Counted from the first letter of the stretch, positions 23,721 through 34,277 are shown. The stretch: DNA of 64,000 nucleotides from Thermoplasmata archaeon (GCA_022750195.1 JAKIWE010000001.1:618672-682671), one strand, 5' to 3'. Notes: generated from the letters alone by a model not told the origin. Numbers and translations are program-made.

Positions 23721-26700
23721 CTAGGTTGTCTCGGAGGTCTCCGCCTCGTCGTACGAAGAGATGGCAGGCTCCGGAGCGTCGGCGCCCGCGGCCTGACCGC
23801 CCGAGGGGCCGCCCCCAAGATCGGCGCTCGAAGAGGGAACTGGGGAGCGGTCCGAGCCTCGCCGACCGAGGAGATAGGCGGCCACCAGCCCCACCGCGAA
23901 CAACGCGCCGAGCGCGAACCAGGGCAGGTACGAGGGGAGCGTGGGTGTCCCTCGGGCGGAGGTGCTCGACGCGTTGGACGCGAACTCGGCCGTCTCGCTA
24001 ACGGCTGCCCCCACCGTCACCGAGCCGGTGGCAGCGGTTCCGTCGTAGTTTCCGGCCCCGGTGCCGTTCCATCGCACAAAATGCTCGCCCGGGAGGCTCG
24101 TAGCCGTCAGCGGCACGACCGAGCCAGCGTCGACCCACTCGGTCCCGGGCGTGGCCGTACCCCCCGACCCGGCGATGACCGTGAGAAGAAACTGCTGGGA
24201 GAACGCGACGGCCACCGTACGGTTCGAGGTGACCTGTTCGGAAACCGCCGTAAGATCCGAGACATACTGCTCCCCGGTGGCCACCCGAACGGTCGGCACC
24301 GTAACGAGGTAGGTTCCGTTGAGACCGGAGAGCCGGTCGGTGGCGGTGATCGAGCCGACCCCGGTAGATCCGTCGGAGAGAACCCACGGGATACCGGCGG
24401 GCAGGCCGGACTCCGTGACCACGAGGGTGAACGTGGCGGCAGGGGGACGAACGTACGGGAGGAACTCGGCCGCTTCTGCGGAGGGCCCGGTGGTCGTCAC
24501 CGCGAAGGTCGGGAGGGACGAATTCTGCGAGCCGCTCCCGGTGCCGGTCCAGCGCACGAACACGCTTCCCGCCGACGCCCTCGCGGTCAGGACGGTGTGG
24601 TTTCCCGACGACTCCCAGTAGATCCCGGGTGCGGGCGCCGTGCTCCCCGAGCCGGACTCGCTGACGACGAGCGCGTACTGGGTGACGAAGCCGAGCTGGA
24701 TCTGCCCTCCGTTGGAGCCCAGGACGTAGGTGCCTCCCGGCCCGGCGGCGAGCCCGGAGGTCGTGAGCGAAATGGGGAGGAACCGGATCAACGAGCTCGA
24801 GTTGTCGTAGGCGATCGGCGCGGTGATCGTGTAGTCGCCCCCGGGGTAGGCGGGGAGGTCGAAGGTCCCGTTGCCGAAGTACGTCGTGCCGTTGAACGTG
24901 ACGCCGAACATGCCGCCGGCCAGCACGCCGGTCGCGGTCACGGTGATGACGTAGAGCGGGGTCGCGTTCGGTGCGAACGTCGCGAGCTCGGAGATCGGCC
25001 CGCCCGCGAAGGTCACGTTGATCACCGTCGGGGCCGGGGACCCGGAGGTGGTGATGCTGCCGGCCCCGCTCCCGGTCCACCCCACGAAGTAGTACCCGGC
25101 GTCCGCGCTCGCGCTCAGCGTTACGCGCTGGGCTGGTGCGTGCCAGCTCGTCCCGGCCTGGGCGACCGAGCCACCCGCGGAGGCGACGCTGGTGAGCTCG
25201 TAGACGGGCGTGTAGAAGATGAGGATCGACGCCGAACCGTTGAACGTGTAGGTCGCGGAGCTGGAGCTTTCGTTCGCCCAGCTCTCGTTCAACACGAACG
25301 GGTCGATCGCGATCGCGTGCGCCTCGTACCCGGTGCCGTTGGAGAGGTACACCGGGTTCGCCGTGAGGGTTCGGCTTCCCCCCGGGATGGTCACGTTGTC
25401 GAGGGTGCCGTTGACCCCCATGCCGACCCCGTTGAGGGAGAACGACCATGCGGTGCCGTTCGGAAGCCCCACCTCCTGGACGGTCGACGGGAAGACGTCC
25501 GTCGCGACGGAGGTGAGGGTGTAGTGGAGGGTGGAGGCGCCGTCGATCGGACCGAGGAGCGGAGAGGCAGGGTCCTCGGTCGCGGCCCACACTTCCCCCG
25601 GGGTGCTGGAGGGGACCGTGTAGGCCTGGAAGTACGCCACCGAGGTGAGCACGGGATCCTCGACGGACAGCGTGCTGTGGTTCGTGAACGCGGGGTAGGG
25701 GGAGGTCTGGTTCGGCCCCGCGCCCCAGACCGAGACGCCCCAGGGGTCGCCCGCGGGGAGCCCGGTCTCCTTGAAGAACACCGTGAGCCCGCTCGGCGCG
25801 CAGTTCGACATCCACGCGGGGGATCTCGTCCAGTAGCAGTAGTCGTTGATGCCGTAGCTGGCCGTCTCCGTCACCGGCCCGTTCAGCGTGATCGACGTGT
25901 CGTTCAGGGTGCCGTTGTAGGAGCCCGCTCCGGTCCCCGTCCAGGCCTCGAACGTCAGATTGACGTAGTTCCAGTCACAGCCGAAGCAGGCGTACGCCTG
26001 CCAGAACTCGGAGCCGTTCAACGGGATCGCCTGGAGCCGGATCGGCGTACCCGCGTCGGCCCAGATCGTGGCCGGGCCGGGGGTCATATTGTAGTTGATC
26101 GAGGTGGCTTGGGAGTAGAGGCACGGCGAGGGGGCCGGGTCGAAGGCGTACTCGGAGCTCGACGAGCTGGGGCAGTAGGTCCCCCCCTCGAACCAGATGT
26201 ACCCTTCCGACGACCCGCTCGGATAGCCGGGGATCGACCCGATCGTCAGCGTGTACTGCAGGACGAACGTCCAACTGATGGTCGTGTTGGAGGAGAAGTT
26301 GCCCGGGGACGCGAGGCTCGGAGTGCCGAAGTATCGACCCCCGGGGCCCCACGGGACGACCGAAGCGTTCCAGGTCTGATTGGTGCCGGGAGGCACTTCG
26401 CCGACGGAGAGCGTCGTCCCGGCCAGTCCGCTCCGGGTGTTTCCGGAGAGGTCCACGGACCACGATGTGCCCGCGGGCAGGCCCGTCTCGGTGAACGAGA
26501 CCTGGATTCCTGGCCCGAGGTAGAGGCGCGAGACGACGACCGTCGTGTTCGAGGTGAACCCTCCGGGGCCACCGAAACCAAAGAGGTTCCCCTGCCAGTT
26601 GCACCTTGTCTGCGTCGTTCCGTTCCACCCCGGACACGTCGTCTGGGTCCACGCGACCCACACCTGGTTCCCGGCGGCGACCATCGAGGACTGCAGCCCC

Positions 26701-29450
26701 GACGGCATCTCGCTGTACCAGGTCCCCGTGTTCTCCATCTCGCCCGGGGGAGTGAAGGTGGTACCGTTGTCGGTGCTGGTACCGAACAGCTCGACGCCTT
26801 CCCCGCAGTAGGTGATGGGGTTGTAGAAGTAGTACGATCCGGCGGGAACGTTGGTACAGGCCGATCCGTTGACGAACTGGGCCGTGAGGTAGATCGTTCC
26901 GTCGGCGGTGCTTACGATCGCGGGGTTGTAGAAGTAGGAGTCGAGCTGGCCGTTGAGCGTGGCGTTGCCGAGCCCGGTCCAGGCGGCGACCAGGCCTGAG
27001 CTCCAGCTGTTGTTGGCCAAAGTTCCGTGGGCCACATAGACCTCGCTCGCGCTGAACTGGTTGAGGTAGTACCCCCGACAGCCGCCCAACAGCTGCACGC
27101 AGTCGTAAAAGGAGAGATCCCCGACGTACGTGAGGATCAGTTGTTGGGAGGCCGGGTCGAACGTCGCCTTCGGCGCCGGCAGGCCCCGGTCGCTCGGAGC
27201 CCACTGGTCCTGAGGGTCGTAGCCGGACTGGTAATCTCGCGCGTCGTAGACGCCGTTGGTCACCACGCCCGTCGTCCACGTGGTGCCGTTGTTCCCGGAT
27301 TGGGCGACGACCACGCTCGCGACCGTCCCGCCGCAGTTGGTGTTCTGCTGGAGCGGCTGGTAGGTGCACGGATACCCTCGATCCCCACGCGATCCGTTGA
27401 AGGAGACGTTGGTCGTGTAGGCCACGACGACCGTGCCGTTGGGGGTGACGAGCAGCGAGGGGTTCGCGGCCACGTCGAGCGAGGCATTGACCACGCCGGG
27501 AGCCCGGAGCGCCGGCAGCGCCACTGGCGAGAGGAAGTTCGCCGTCCCGTTCGGGGAGACGGAGAACTGCACGCCGGCGTCGCCTTGCGGGCAGAAGAAG
27601 GAGTAGAAGGAGTACTGCGCGCACATTTGCAGCTGGCCACGCCCGGGGTAGTACTGGTTCCAGCTCGAGGTGATGTTGGTCCAGGCGAGGTAGAGCGTCT
27701 GGCCGACCGCGGTGATCGACGGCTCTTGCTGGATCCATGCCGAGCGCGTGGAACAACCGCCGCAGGTAGCGCCGTAGACCGGGGAGGTGTTGAGGGGGGT
27801 CGGGTCGGTCCACCTCGTACCGTTGTCGTAGCTGAAGGCGACGACCAGCCGACTCCCACCGTACTGCCCGACGGAGAGGCTCGGGAACTGCCCGCCGTAG
27901 CAGCCGAACGGCTGGCAGTCGAACTGGCTGGACTGATTGAACTCGACCCACGCGACGACCAGGGTCCCGTTCGCCAACGAAGTGACGGTGGGCTGCCAGT
28001 CGTTGAGATACTCGTTCGCGTTCACCGCGGAGGTCAGGCTCACGCTCCCCGCGACGGAGCTAGCGATGAGGAGGTCGAACTGGCCATACGCGACCGCCGA
28101 GGGGCCGGCCCCCGCACCCAGCGAGCCGACCACGAGGTACGTCGTCGGGGAGATCTCGCTGACGTTGTTGGAAGCATAGTTGGTGACCAGCACCTCCCCG
28201 AGGACGGCGTCGTAGGCAACGCCGTTCGGGCCGGCCCCCACTCCGATGCTGGCGCCGACCGTGTTGGTCGACACGGAGATCACGGACACGTTGTTCGAGC
28301 CGTTGTTGGCGACGTAGATCCCGTTCGCCCCGTCGTAAGCGATCCCCTGAGGACCTGTGCCAACCCCCACCGTGGCGACGACCTGGAGCGAGTACGCGGC
28401 GATGACGCTCACATTGTTCGAACCGTAGTTCGACACGTACAGTTGGAGATAGTTCGGTTCGTCGACGATACCGGCCGGCTCGGAGCCCACGGCGATCGAC
28501 GCGTAGTCGGTGTTGTTGTAGCCGGAGATGACACTCACGTTCGCGGAGCCGGCGTTCGCGACGAACACGGAGCCCGATCGCGAGTCCGATGCGATCCCGT
28601 CTGGGTGGCTGCCCACCGGGACGGAACTGGAGACGCAGAAACAGTACGGGTCGATGAGGGTCACATTGTTCGAGCCGTAGTTCGCCACGTAGACATCGTT
28701 CGAGAAGGAGAACATGCTCGAGTCGGACGCGATGGCGTCCGGACCGGTCCCCACGGCGATCGTGCGGAGCAAGGTGCCGTTCGTGGGTGAGATCACGCTG
28801 ACGGTGTTGGCCTTGTAGTTCGTGACGAACCAATCGCCGGTCTGGGGGACGAACACCGCACCTTCTTCGCCGGCGATGGCGACGTTCGCCGAGGCGGTCG
28901 AGGTGCAGTTCCGATTCCCCAGGTACTGCGGCGCCGACCAACGGTTCCCGCCGTCGGTGGAGGTCGAGATCCCAATCTGCGTGAACGTCGAGCCGCGCAG
29001 GAGCGGGTAGGGGGCGTCACACGGCGTGGAGTTGGTGTACGCCGTGTACGCAGCGACCAGGACCCCGTGCGAGCTCAAGTTGAGGCTCGGCTCGTTCGTA
29101 ATGTTCGTCTGTCCGCAACGCGGCGCCCCGAACCCGAACGGGCTCACCGTGCAGATCGAGTTGTTCGAGGAAACGTTCGGGAGCGGGCTGTTCAACCAGA
29201 ACGTCCCGTTGCCCGCGCTGACCGAGCTGCTGGAGGTCCGCGTCGCAGGAGAGAGTATCGACGGCGCCCCGGCCGCGCGCGATGCCGGAGCGCCACCGTC
29301 CGACCGGAGTGGCCCACCCACGACGCCGACCACCGATGCGAGGAGAAGGAAGGCCACGATCGCCACGACTACCACCGTCGTCCGGCCGATCGGCGGAGGA
29401 GACTGCTCTAGAGGGCGGGCACGACACGCCGGACCACAGGAGCCGCTCAC
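23721..29450 (-). CDS. giant membrane-anchored surface protein with YVTN propeller and ETGLPAGTSW-type repeats
   Basis: A 1,909-residue protein. An N-terminal membrane helix (~24-46) is followed by a sialidase-like (BNR) segment with STDGGNRWSAP. A YVTN beta-propeller of six or seven blades spans ~195-475 (VYVANYGSNNVTLIDPY, LYVSNYGSNNVSVIAAY, IYVANNGSNNVSVISVS). A second BNR-like region follows, then repeated modules opening with an ETGLPAG-like strand (FTETGLPAGTSWSVDL, FKETGLPAGDPWGVSV, VTESGLPAGIPWVL). These alternate with W.GTGAGSYNGT repeats. Near the C-terminus are a membrane helix (YLPWFALGALFAVGLVAAYLLG) and a short acidic cytosolic tail. N-x-S/T sequons are very abundant, so it is probably heavily N-glycosylated. 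Its GTG overlaps the upstream stop (GTGA). Confidence 0.85.
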   Translation of the reverse strand: MSGSCGPACRARPLEQSPPPIGRTTVVVVAIVAFLLLASVVGVVGGPLRSDGGAPASRAAGAPSILSPATRTSSSSVSAGNGTFWLNSPLPNVSSNNSICTVSPFGFGAPRCGQTNITNEPSLNLSSHGVLVAAYTAYTNSTPCDAPYPLLRGSTFTQIGISTSTDGGNRWSAPQYLGNRNCTSTASANVAIAGEEGAVFVPQTGDWFVTNYKANTVSVISPTNGTLLRTIAVGTGPDAIASDSSMFSFSNDVYVANYGSNNVTLIDPYCFCVSSSVPVGSHPDGIASDSRSGSVFVANAGSANVSVISGYNNTDYASIAVGSEPAGIVDEPNYLQLYVSNYGSNNVSVIAAYSLQVVATVGVGTGPQGIAYDGANGIYVANNGSNNVSVISVSTNTVGASIGVGAGPNGVAYDAVLGEVLVTNYASNNVSEISPTTYLVVGSLGAGAGPSAVAYGQFDLLIASSVAGSVSLTSAVNANEYLNDWQPTVTSLANGTLVVAWVEFNQSSQFDCQPFGCYGGQFPSLSVGQYGGSRLVVAFSYDNGTRWTDPTPLNTSPVYGATCGGCSTRSAWIQQEPSITAVGQTLYLAWTNITSSWNQYYPGRGQLQMCAQYSFYSFFCPQGDAGVQFSVSPNGTANFLSPVALPALRAPGVVNASLDVAANPSLLVTPNGTVVVAYTTNVSFNGSRGDRGYPCTYQPLQQNTNCGGTVASVVVAQSGNNGTTWTTGVVTNGVYDARDYQSGYDPQDQWAPSDRGLPAPKATFDPASQQLILTYVGDLSFYDCVQLLGGCRGYYLNQFSASEVYVAHGTLANNSWSSGLVAAWTGLGNATLNGQLDSYFYNPAIVSTADGTIYLTAQFVNGSACTNVPAGSYYFYNPITYCGEGVELFGTSTDNGTTFTPPGEMENTGTWYSEMPSGLQSSMVAAGNQVWVAWTQTTCPGWNGTTQTRCNWQGNLFGFGGPGGFTSNTTVVVSRLYLGPGIQVSFTETGLPAGTSWSVDLSGNTRSGLAGTTLSVGEVPPGTNQTWNASVVPWGPGGRYFGTPSLASPGNFSSNTTISWTFVLQYTLTIGSIPGYPSGSSEGYIWFEGGTYCPSSSSSEYAFDPAPSPCLYSQATSINYNMTPGPATIWADAGTPIRLQAIPLNGSEFWQAYACFGCDWNYVNLTFEAWTGTGAGSYNGTLNDTSITLNGPVTETASYGINDYCYWTRSPAWMSNCAPSGLTVFFKETGLPAGDPWGVSVWGAGPNQTSPYPAFTNHSTLSVEDPVLTSVAYFQAYTVPSSTPGEVWAATEDPASPLLGPIDGASTLHYTLTSVATDVFPSTVQEVGLPNGTAWSFSLNGVGMGVNGTLDNVTIPGGSRTLTANPVYLSNGTGYEAHAIAIDPFVLNESWANESSSSATYTFNGSASILIFYTPVYELTSVASAGGSVAQAGTSWHAPAQRVTLSASADAGYYFVGWTGSGAGSITTSGSPAPTVINVTFAGGPISELATFAPNATPLYVITVTATGVLAGGMFGVTFNGTTYFGNGTFDLPAYPGGDYTITAPIAYDNSSSLIRFLPISLTTSGLAAGPGGTYVLGSNGGQIQLGFVTQYALVVSESGSGSTAPAPGIYWESSGNHTVLTARASAGSVFVRWTGTGSGSQNSSLPTFAVTTTGPSAEAAEFLPYVRPPAATFTLVVTESGLPAGIPWVLSDGSTGVGSITATDRLSGLNGTYLVTVPTVRVATGEQYVSDLTAVSEQVTSNRTVAVAFSQQFLLTVIAGSGGTATPGTEWVDAGSVVPLTATSLPGEHFVRWNGTGAGNYDGTAATGSVTVGAAVSETAEFASNASSTSARGTPTLPSYLPWFALGALFAVGLVAAYLLGRRGSDRSPVPSSSADLGGGPSGGQAAGADAPEPAISSYDEAETSETT

Positions 29451-32400
29451 GGCGCGTCCGCCCGGGTTTCATCCCACGACTCGGCCGGTTCCGGCGGAGA
29501 TTCGCCGCCCTCCGAGAGGGGCGGTCGACGTACGCGCCGTCGTCCGAGCACCCCGAGCACGGCCCCGACCACAAGTCCGACCCCAGCCAACAGGACCAGG
29601 CCGGTCTCAGACTGCAAGAACGACGCCTGGCCAGCGGGGGAGGCGGGCGGGGCGCTCGAGAAAGAGGCGACCTCCACGACGGGCCCCGAGACGGCCGTCA
29701 CGTTCGCGTACGGTAGCGTGCCGGTGTACGCGCCCGGGCCCGTCCCCGACCACGTCGTCAGGACGTCCCCAGGATCGGGTAGGGCCAGCACCGAGAGCGC
29801 GACGCCGCTGGTCACGAACGTCGAGCCGGCCGAAACCGTCCCCGGGCCTACGGCGATGACCTCCACCCAGTACGCCGTCTTGAACGTGACCCAAACCGTT
29901 CCCGTGCTCGGGCCGATGTGGATCGTCGCCGAGCGGTTCTGGGCCGTGTACTCCATCAGCTGATTCGGAGCGTAGGCGACCGGAATGTTCGCCGTCAACG
30001 TGCCCGCCGAGAGGCCCGTGACATTGAGGGTCGCACCTACCGAGCCGTACGTGCTGCCGCCGAGGGTCACGGACCACGCCGTCCCGGCCGCCACGGGCTG
30101 GGCGAGGGCGAACTCGATCGTGTAGGTGGTGGGTGGGGGTGGCGGCGCTTCGGGCGCGAAGGTAGCGAGCTCGCTCACCGACCCCGAGGGGGAGATGATC
30201 TGCGAGGCGTTCGGGCCGGTGTAGCTGCCAGGGCCGACGCCGACCCACCCCACGAACAGCTCTCCGGTCGCAGGCACCGCGTAGAGGGAGACGCCCGTCC
30301 CGGTCGGGAACCACTGCGACCCGGCGGGGAACTGGTTGCCCGCCTGGGCCGAGACGGTGCCGCCGTTCGTCGACTCGAGGGTGAGGAAGTACTGAGTCTG
30401 GAAGGCGATCGAGACGTTGAGGTTGGTCCCGGCGACCACGACGCCGGAGGACGTCACCGGAACGTACCGGGTCGGGTCCGTCGCGTTGGCCCCGTACACG
30501 CTCGGAACCGAGTACAGGTAGTGCGCGGGTGCCCGGTCAAGGTGGGGGACCACCAGCTGACTGCCGTTCGTCGAGTACGGCGTACCTCCCACTTGCACCT
30601 CCCACGAGGCTCCGAGCGGGATCCCGGATTCGGTGAAATTCAGGTCGAACCGGTCGGCAGGGAGCGGAGCGAAGTCCGCCGTCTCCACGACGGGCCCGTT
30701 GATCGTCAGCACAGGGTGCGGGTCCGAGCCGTTGTAGGCGCCGTTGCCCGTCCCCGACCAACCTACGAAGGTGTTGCCGGGCCTCGGCGCTGCGGTGAGA
30801 GGAAGCGTGGTCGCTCCGGGAAGCAGCCACTCGACCCCGCTCGGGAGGACCGTGCCTCCGCGCGATCCTAGCAGGGTCAGCTTGAACGCTGGGGTGTAGT
30901 TGACCGCCACGGTGTCCCCCGCGGTGACCGAGATCGTCGACGGGCTCCCCTGCGCCACATACCCGGTCGAACCGTCCGCCGACGCCGCGGGGCCCACCGA
31001 ATAGTCGTAGGTTCCGGTATGGGTGGTCACGTTGATCCACGGTGTCAGCGAGCTGTACGTCGTACCGTTCACGCTGAGCTGCCAAGCGGTCCCGACGGTG
31101 AGGTTGGCCGCATGGAACGCGACGACGCCCGCGGGCGTACCTAGGTCCTCGTACGCAAAGGAGAGATTCACCACGGGGGTCAGCGGGACGATCACCTGGT
31201 CCCCACCGGGAACGTGACCGATGTAGACCCAGCCGGTCTGCGTCGAGGTCGCGCTGATATTCGAGATCGTGTGGACGCCGGTCACCGCGTTCGAGATGAC
31301 GTCCGTGCCGCCGCCGGCGGCGGTGGCCTGGGCGACGCCGTCCCAGTTGAAGCCGAAGTGGGAGGTCGACGGGAGCCCGGGCGCCTCCACGTCGACGCCG
31401 TAGTAGCCGATCGGGAGACTCCAGAACGTCTCGTTGATCGGGTTGTTCATCACCACGGTGAAGTTGGTCGCGGTGCCGGAGTAGTTGCCGGAACCGGTCC
31501 CCGCCCACCAGGTCAACGGCGGCCCCGAGCTTGCGACCGTGAGATTCGTGGGCTCGTAGGCGTTCGTGTCGGCGACGGTCAGGGCGTAGCCGGCCGGGAG
31601 AAGCCAGGGCATTGGGCAACCTTGGACGCTCGTAACCCACTGGCAGGTCGCCGGGCCGGTGAATTGGCAGGCGGTGCTCGACTGGACGCCGTACCCAAAG
31701 CCCCAGGTGTAGTTGGAGATCGACGAGAGGGTGCTCGGCGTGTAGGACGGGTCGAAGGTCAGATTGAACGGCTCGAGGCCGACGTAGCCTACACTAAGTA
31801 CGCTCCCGTTCGCCGAGAAGTTGAACGCGCCTCCGCCGGCGTAGCCGAGGTACTCCGACCCCGCCGAGAACAGGGGGCTCTCGACGGTCAGGATGAACGC
31901 GGAGCCGTTGAGGACGCTGACGTTCGCCGAGGTGGTCGACAGGAGGTACTGGTTTCCCAGGAGACCGAAGGACCAGGCCGTTCCAGAGGGAAGGCCCGTC
32001 TCTTGGACGGTCAGCCAGACTCGAGGAGCCGCGCTCACCGTCGCGACGTCGATCGTGGAAAACACCGTGTCGTACGGGTCGGAAGGGTCGGTGGAAGCGC
32101 AGTAGGTCTGGTTGACGTACCGCACCCCGTTCCAGTACGAGTACGTGAGGTACTGCGAGCAGAACGAGAGCATCGCCGTGGCGACGATCGGCTGGTGATT
32201 CCGGATGAGGACCGAGGAGCCGTAGGCGATGTACGGCATCACGCCGACGTTCGCGTAGTACGGCGTGCTGTGGTCGGCGACCACCCAGGGCGCCGACCAG
32301 TGGAGACCGTCCGAGCTGTTCGTGAGCCATTCCACCGTCGCCCCGGTGTAGCCGGGCTGCTCGGGGAACCCGCAGAGCGCGGTCGATCCCGCCTGAGGGA

Positions 32401-34243
32401 TGACGGTCGTGTTCGCAGTTTGGTACGCTAGATAGACCACCCCACCGGCGACGGTGAGCCCGATGTTGTAGTAGTTGAGGGGGACATCGCCCGAGATCTG
32501 ATTGCAGAACGGATTGCACGGGCTCGGATTCCCCCCGACGGTCCCTCCGGTGTAGCCGAGCTGTTCCCAGCTCCAGCTCACGCCTCCGTTCGCAGAACTG
32601 GCTACGTACAGTCCCTGGTAGCCGTAATCGGAGTAGCCGTTCGAGGGGATGCAGAAGAATCCCCCCGCCGAGCAGTCGTAGAAGTACCGGCTCTCGTTCG
32701 TCGACCCCCCCCACGCGACGAAGATCGCGGAGCCGGTGGTGTTCCAAGCGACCGAGGTCGGAGGAGCGTACTGGAAGAGGTGGGTGAGGGCGGAGCCGTA
32801 GTACGCGAACGGGTACTCCTGGTACTGACCACCCGTGGAGCTGTCCTGGACATCGTCGTATATGTACGAAGCCTTGACCAGAGTGTTGCGGCAGGGGCCG
32901 TAGTAACAGTAGAAGCTCTGCGTCGGTTCCCCGGTCGCATGATAGATGGTGTGCAGCGCCCAACTCGAGTTGTTGGTGGTCGAGGTCGCCACCACCACGT
33001 CATCGCCGAAGTTGGAGAGCGGGCCGATGGTCCCCACACTGCAGTTCGCAAGGCAGCTTCGGTTCGTGTCATAGGCCACAGCCACCTCTCCAGTCGACGA
33101 GACGGAGATCGAGGGAGACTCGGAGGTGTTCAGCTCGCTCGCGTTCTCGCCCGGAAGCAGGACGGGAGTGCTCCACGTGGTCCCGCCGTCGGTGGAGTAG
33201 ACCAATTGGACGGAGATCGGATAGTTGCCATCGGGGAGCGGCGTGGTAGAGTTGTTGATGTCCTCGTACGCGACGTAGATCGTATGGCCGAAATCGGCGA
33301 TCGCCGGCCGGGCGAAGTTGGCCCCCGCTTCTATGATCCTCCCGGGAGAGAAGGTCACGCCGCTGTCCGAGGAGTTGACGAAGACGAGCGCGTCGGAGGA
33401 GCGGTTCACGTAGCCGTTGACCGGGCTTGCCAGAGCCGTGTAGTTGCAGGTCGGGAACGGGCCGGAGAAGGTGCAGGTCTCCCGGGCCGAAGCGTTACCA
33501 AAGCCAGTGAGGTTCGCTTGCGCCACCACGTACACCCCGAGCGCGGAGCCCGTGTCGTTGGTGGCGAACGAGGGCTCCAGCTCCTGGTTGTAGGGGCAGG
33601 TGGCGTTGGTGTCGCCGAGATACTGGGGGACGCCCCAGTGGGCTCCGCCGTCCGTCGAATTGACGAAGGCGATGTGGGAGATCGTCTGGTTGGCGGAGAA
33701 GTTGCAGAGGCTCTGGGAGGTGTTCAGGATTACCTGGTAGGCCAGGCCGACATTCCCATTGGGGAGGGCTAGGAGACCTGGCGAGCTCGATTCCTGGATG
33801 TAGCCGTAGGTGTTGCAACCGAATTGGAACTGGACGCAGCCGAGGCTCAGCTCGTTCGAGGAGTTGAAACTCGCATAGGCGATGTTCGAATTGTTCTGAA
33901 AGAACGTGCCGTTGCCCCCGGTGGAACTTGGCGTGAGGAGTTCGGGGGCGAGAGACCCGCCCCGAGGACTTCCCCCGGAGTGGGCATGGAGTCCAGTCCC
34001 TGAAGCCGGTGTAGTGGCCGCAGCCACGAACTGCGCCCCGCCGACGACACCCCACGAGAGCATCGCACAGACCGTGAGCAAGACGAAGAACGGGCGCCAG
34101 GAGAAGGATCGTGCCGACCGCATCGTCCGGCGGTCACAGCGACCGGACGGATTCCGGCGTGTCAGTACTTCGGGCGGTGGGGTTGACTCGGCCATCGACT
34201 CGGAGGACATTGTCGACCGCCCAGATTCCCGGGGTGTCGACAT
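29447..34243 (-). CDS. giant membrane-anchored surface protein with BNR repeats and W.GTG repeats
   Basis: A 1,598-residue companion of the next gene. The N-terminal helix FFVLLTVCAMLSWGVVGGAQFVA (~46-68) is followed by sialidase-like BNR segments (FVNSTDGGAHWGVPQYLGD, YSTDGGTTWSTPVLLPG). The second half has repeated ETGLPSGTAWSFGLL / ESGIPLGASWEVQVGG modules and WSGTGNGAYNGS-like modules. A C-terminal helix TGLVLLAGVGLVVGAVLGVLG and basic tail follow. N-glycosylation sequons are dense. I set the start at ATG 34243: a TATCAATA box is 30 nt upstream and GGTGGGGGG directly precedes it. ATG codons at 34210 and 34195 are possible. The GTGA overlap with the downstream gene indicates coupled translation. 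Confidence 0.8.
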   Translation of the reverse strand: MSTPRESGRSTMSSESMAESTPPPEVLTRRNPSGRCDRRTMRSARSFSWRPFFVLLTVCAMLSWGVVGGAQFVAAATTPASGTGLHAHSGGSPRGGSLAPELLTPSSTGGNGTFFQNNSNIAYASFNSSNELSLGCVQFQFGCNTYGYIQESSSPGLLALPNGNVGLAYQVILNTSQSLCNFSANQTISHIAFVNSTDGGAHWGVPQYLGDTNATCPYNQELEPSFATNDTGSALGVYVVAQANLTGFGNASARETCTFSGPFPTCNYTALASPVNGYVNRSSDALVFVNSSDSGVTFSPGRIIEAGANFARPAIADFGHTIYVAYEDINNSTTPLPDGNYPISVQLVYSTDGGTTWSTPVLLPGENASELNTSESPSISVSSTGEVAVAYDTNRSCLANCSVGTIGPLSNFGDDVVVATSTTNNSSWALHTIYHATGEPTQSFYCYYGPCRNTLVKASYIYDDVQDSSTGGQYQEYPFAYYGSALTHLFQYAPPTSVAWNTTGSAIFVAWGGSTNESRYFYDCSAGGFFCIPSNGYSDYGYQGLYVASSANGGVSWSWEQLGYTGGTVGGNPSPCNPFCNQISGDVPLNYYNIGLTVAGGVVYLAYQTANTTVIPQAGSTALCGFPEQPGYTGATVEWLTNSSDGLHWSAPWVVADHSTPYYANVGVMPYIAYGSSVLIRNHQPIVATAMLSFCSQYLTYSYWNGVRYVNQTYCASTDPSDPYDTVFSTIDVATVSAAPRVWLTVQETGLPSGTAWSFGLLGNQYLLSTTSANVSVLNGSAFILTVESPLFSAGSEYLGYAGGGAFNFSANGSVLSVGYVGLEPFNLTFDPSYTPSTLSSISNYTWGFGYGVQSSTACQFTGPATCQWVTSVQGCPMPWLLPAGYALTVADTNAYEPTNLTVASSGPPLTWWAGTGSGNYSGTATNFTVVMNNPINETFWSLPIGYYGVDVEAPGLPSTSHFGFNWDGVAQATAAGGGTDVISNAVTGVHTISNISATSTQTGWVYIGHVPGGDQVIVPLTPVVNLSFAYEDLGTPAGVVAFHAANLTVGTAWQLSVNGTTYSSLTPWINVTTHTGTYDYSVGPAASADGSTGYVAQGSPSTISVTAGDTVAVNYTPAFKLTLLGSRGGTVLPSGVEWLLPGATTLPLTAAPRPGNTFVGWSGTGNGAYNGSDPHPVLTINGPVVETADFAPLPADRFDLNFTESGIPLGASWEVQVGGTPYSTNGSQLVVPHLDRAPAHYLYSVPSVYGANATDPTRYVPVTSSGVVVAGTNLNVSIAFQTQYFLTLESTNGGTVSAQAGNQFPAGSQWFPTGTGVSLYAVPATGELFVGWVGVGPGSYTGPNASQIISPSGSVSELATFAPEAPPPPPTTYTIEFALAQPVAAGTAWSVTLGGSTYGSVGATLNVTGLSAGTLTANIPVAYAPNQLMEYTAQNRSATIHIGPSTGTVWVTFKTAYWVEVIAVGPGTVSAGSTFVTSGVALSVLALPDPGDVLTTWSGTGPGAYTGTLPYANVTAVSGPVVEVASFSSAPPASPAGQASFLQSETGLVLLAGVGLVVGAVLGVLGRRRVRRPPLSEGGESPPEPAESWDETRADAP

Positions 34244-34269
34244 TCCCCCCACCGACCTGGGTCCTGCGG

Positions 34270-34277
34270 TATCAATA
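34270..34277 (-). promoter_or_regulatory. TATA-like box of the giant surface-protein operon
   Basis: TATTGATA (minus strand) is centred about 30 nt before the ATG at 34243. It is the likely promoter for both coupled surface-protein genes. Confidence 0.5.

Noticed and set aside
23265..26999. A 1,244-codon open frame on the plus strand opposite the giant surface-protein gene.
   Set aside because: It is an antisense shadow of a GC-rich gene: Arg/Gly/Asp-heavy, no domains, no core promoter, and the minus strand carries clear repeats and membrane helices.
27027..28790. A 587-codon plus-strand frame opposite the propeller part of the surface protein.
   Set aside because: Same reason; it mirrors the YVTN repeat period of the sense strand.
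29918..32431. Two long plus-strand frames opposite the 1,598-aa surface protein.
   Set aside because: Low-complexity Arg/Gly-rich translations with no recognisable fold; shadows of the sense gene.
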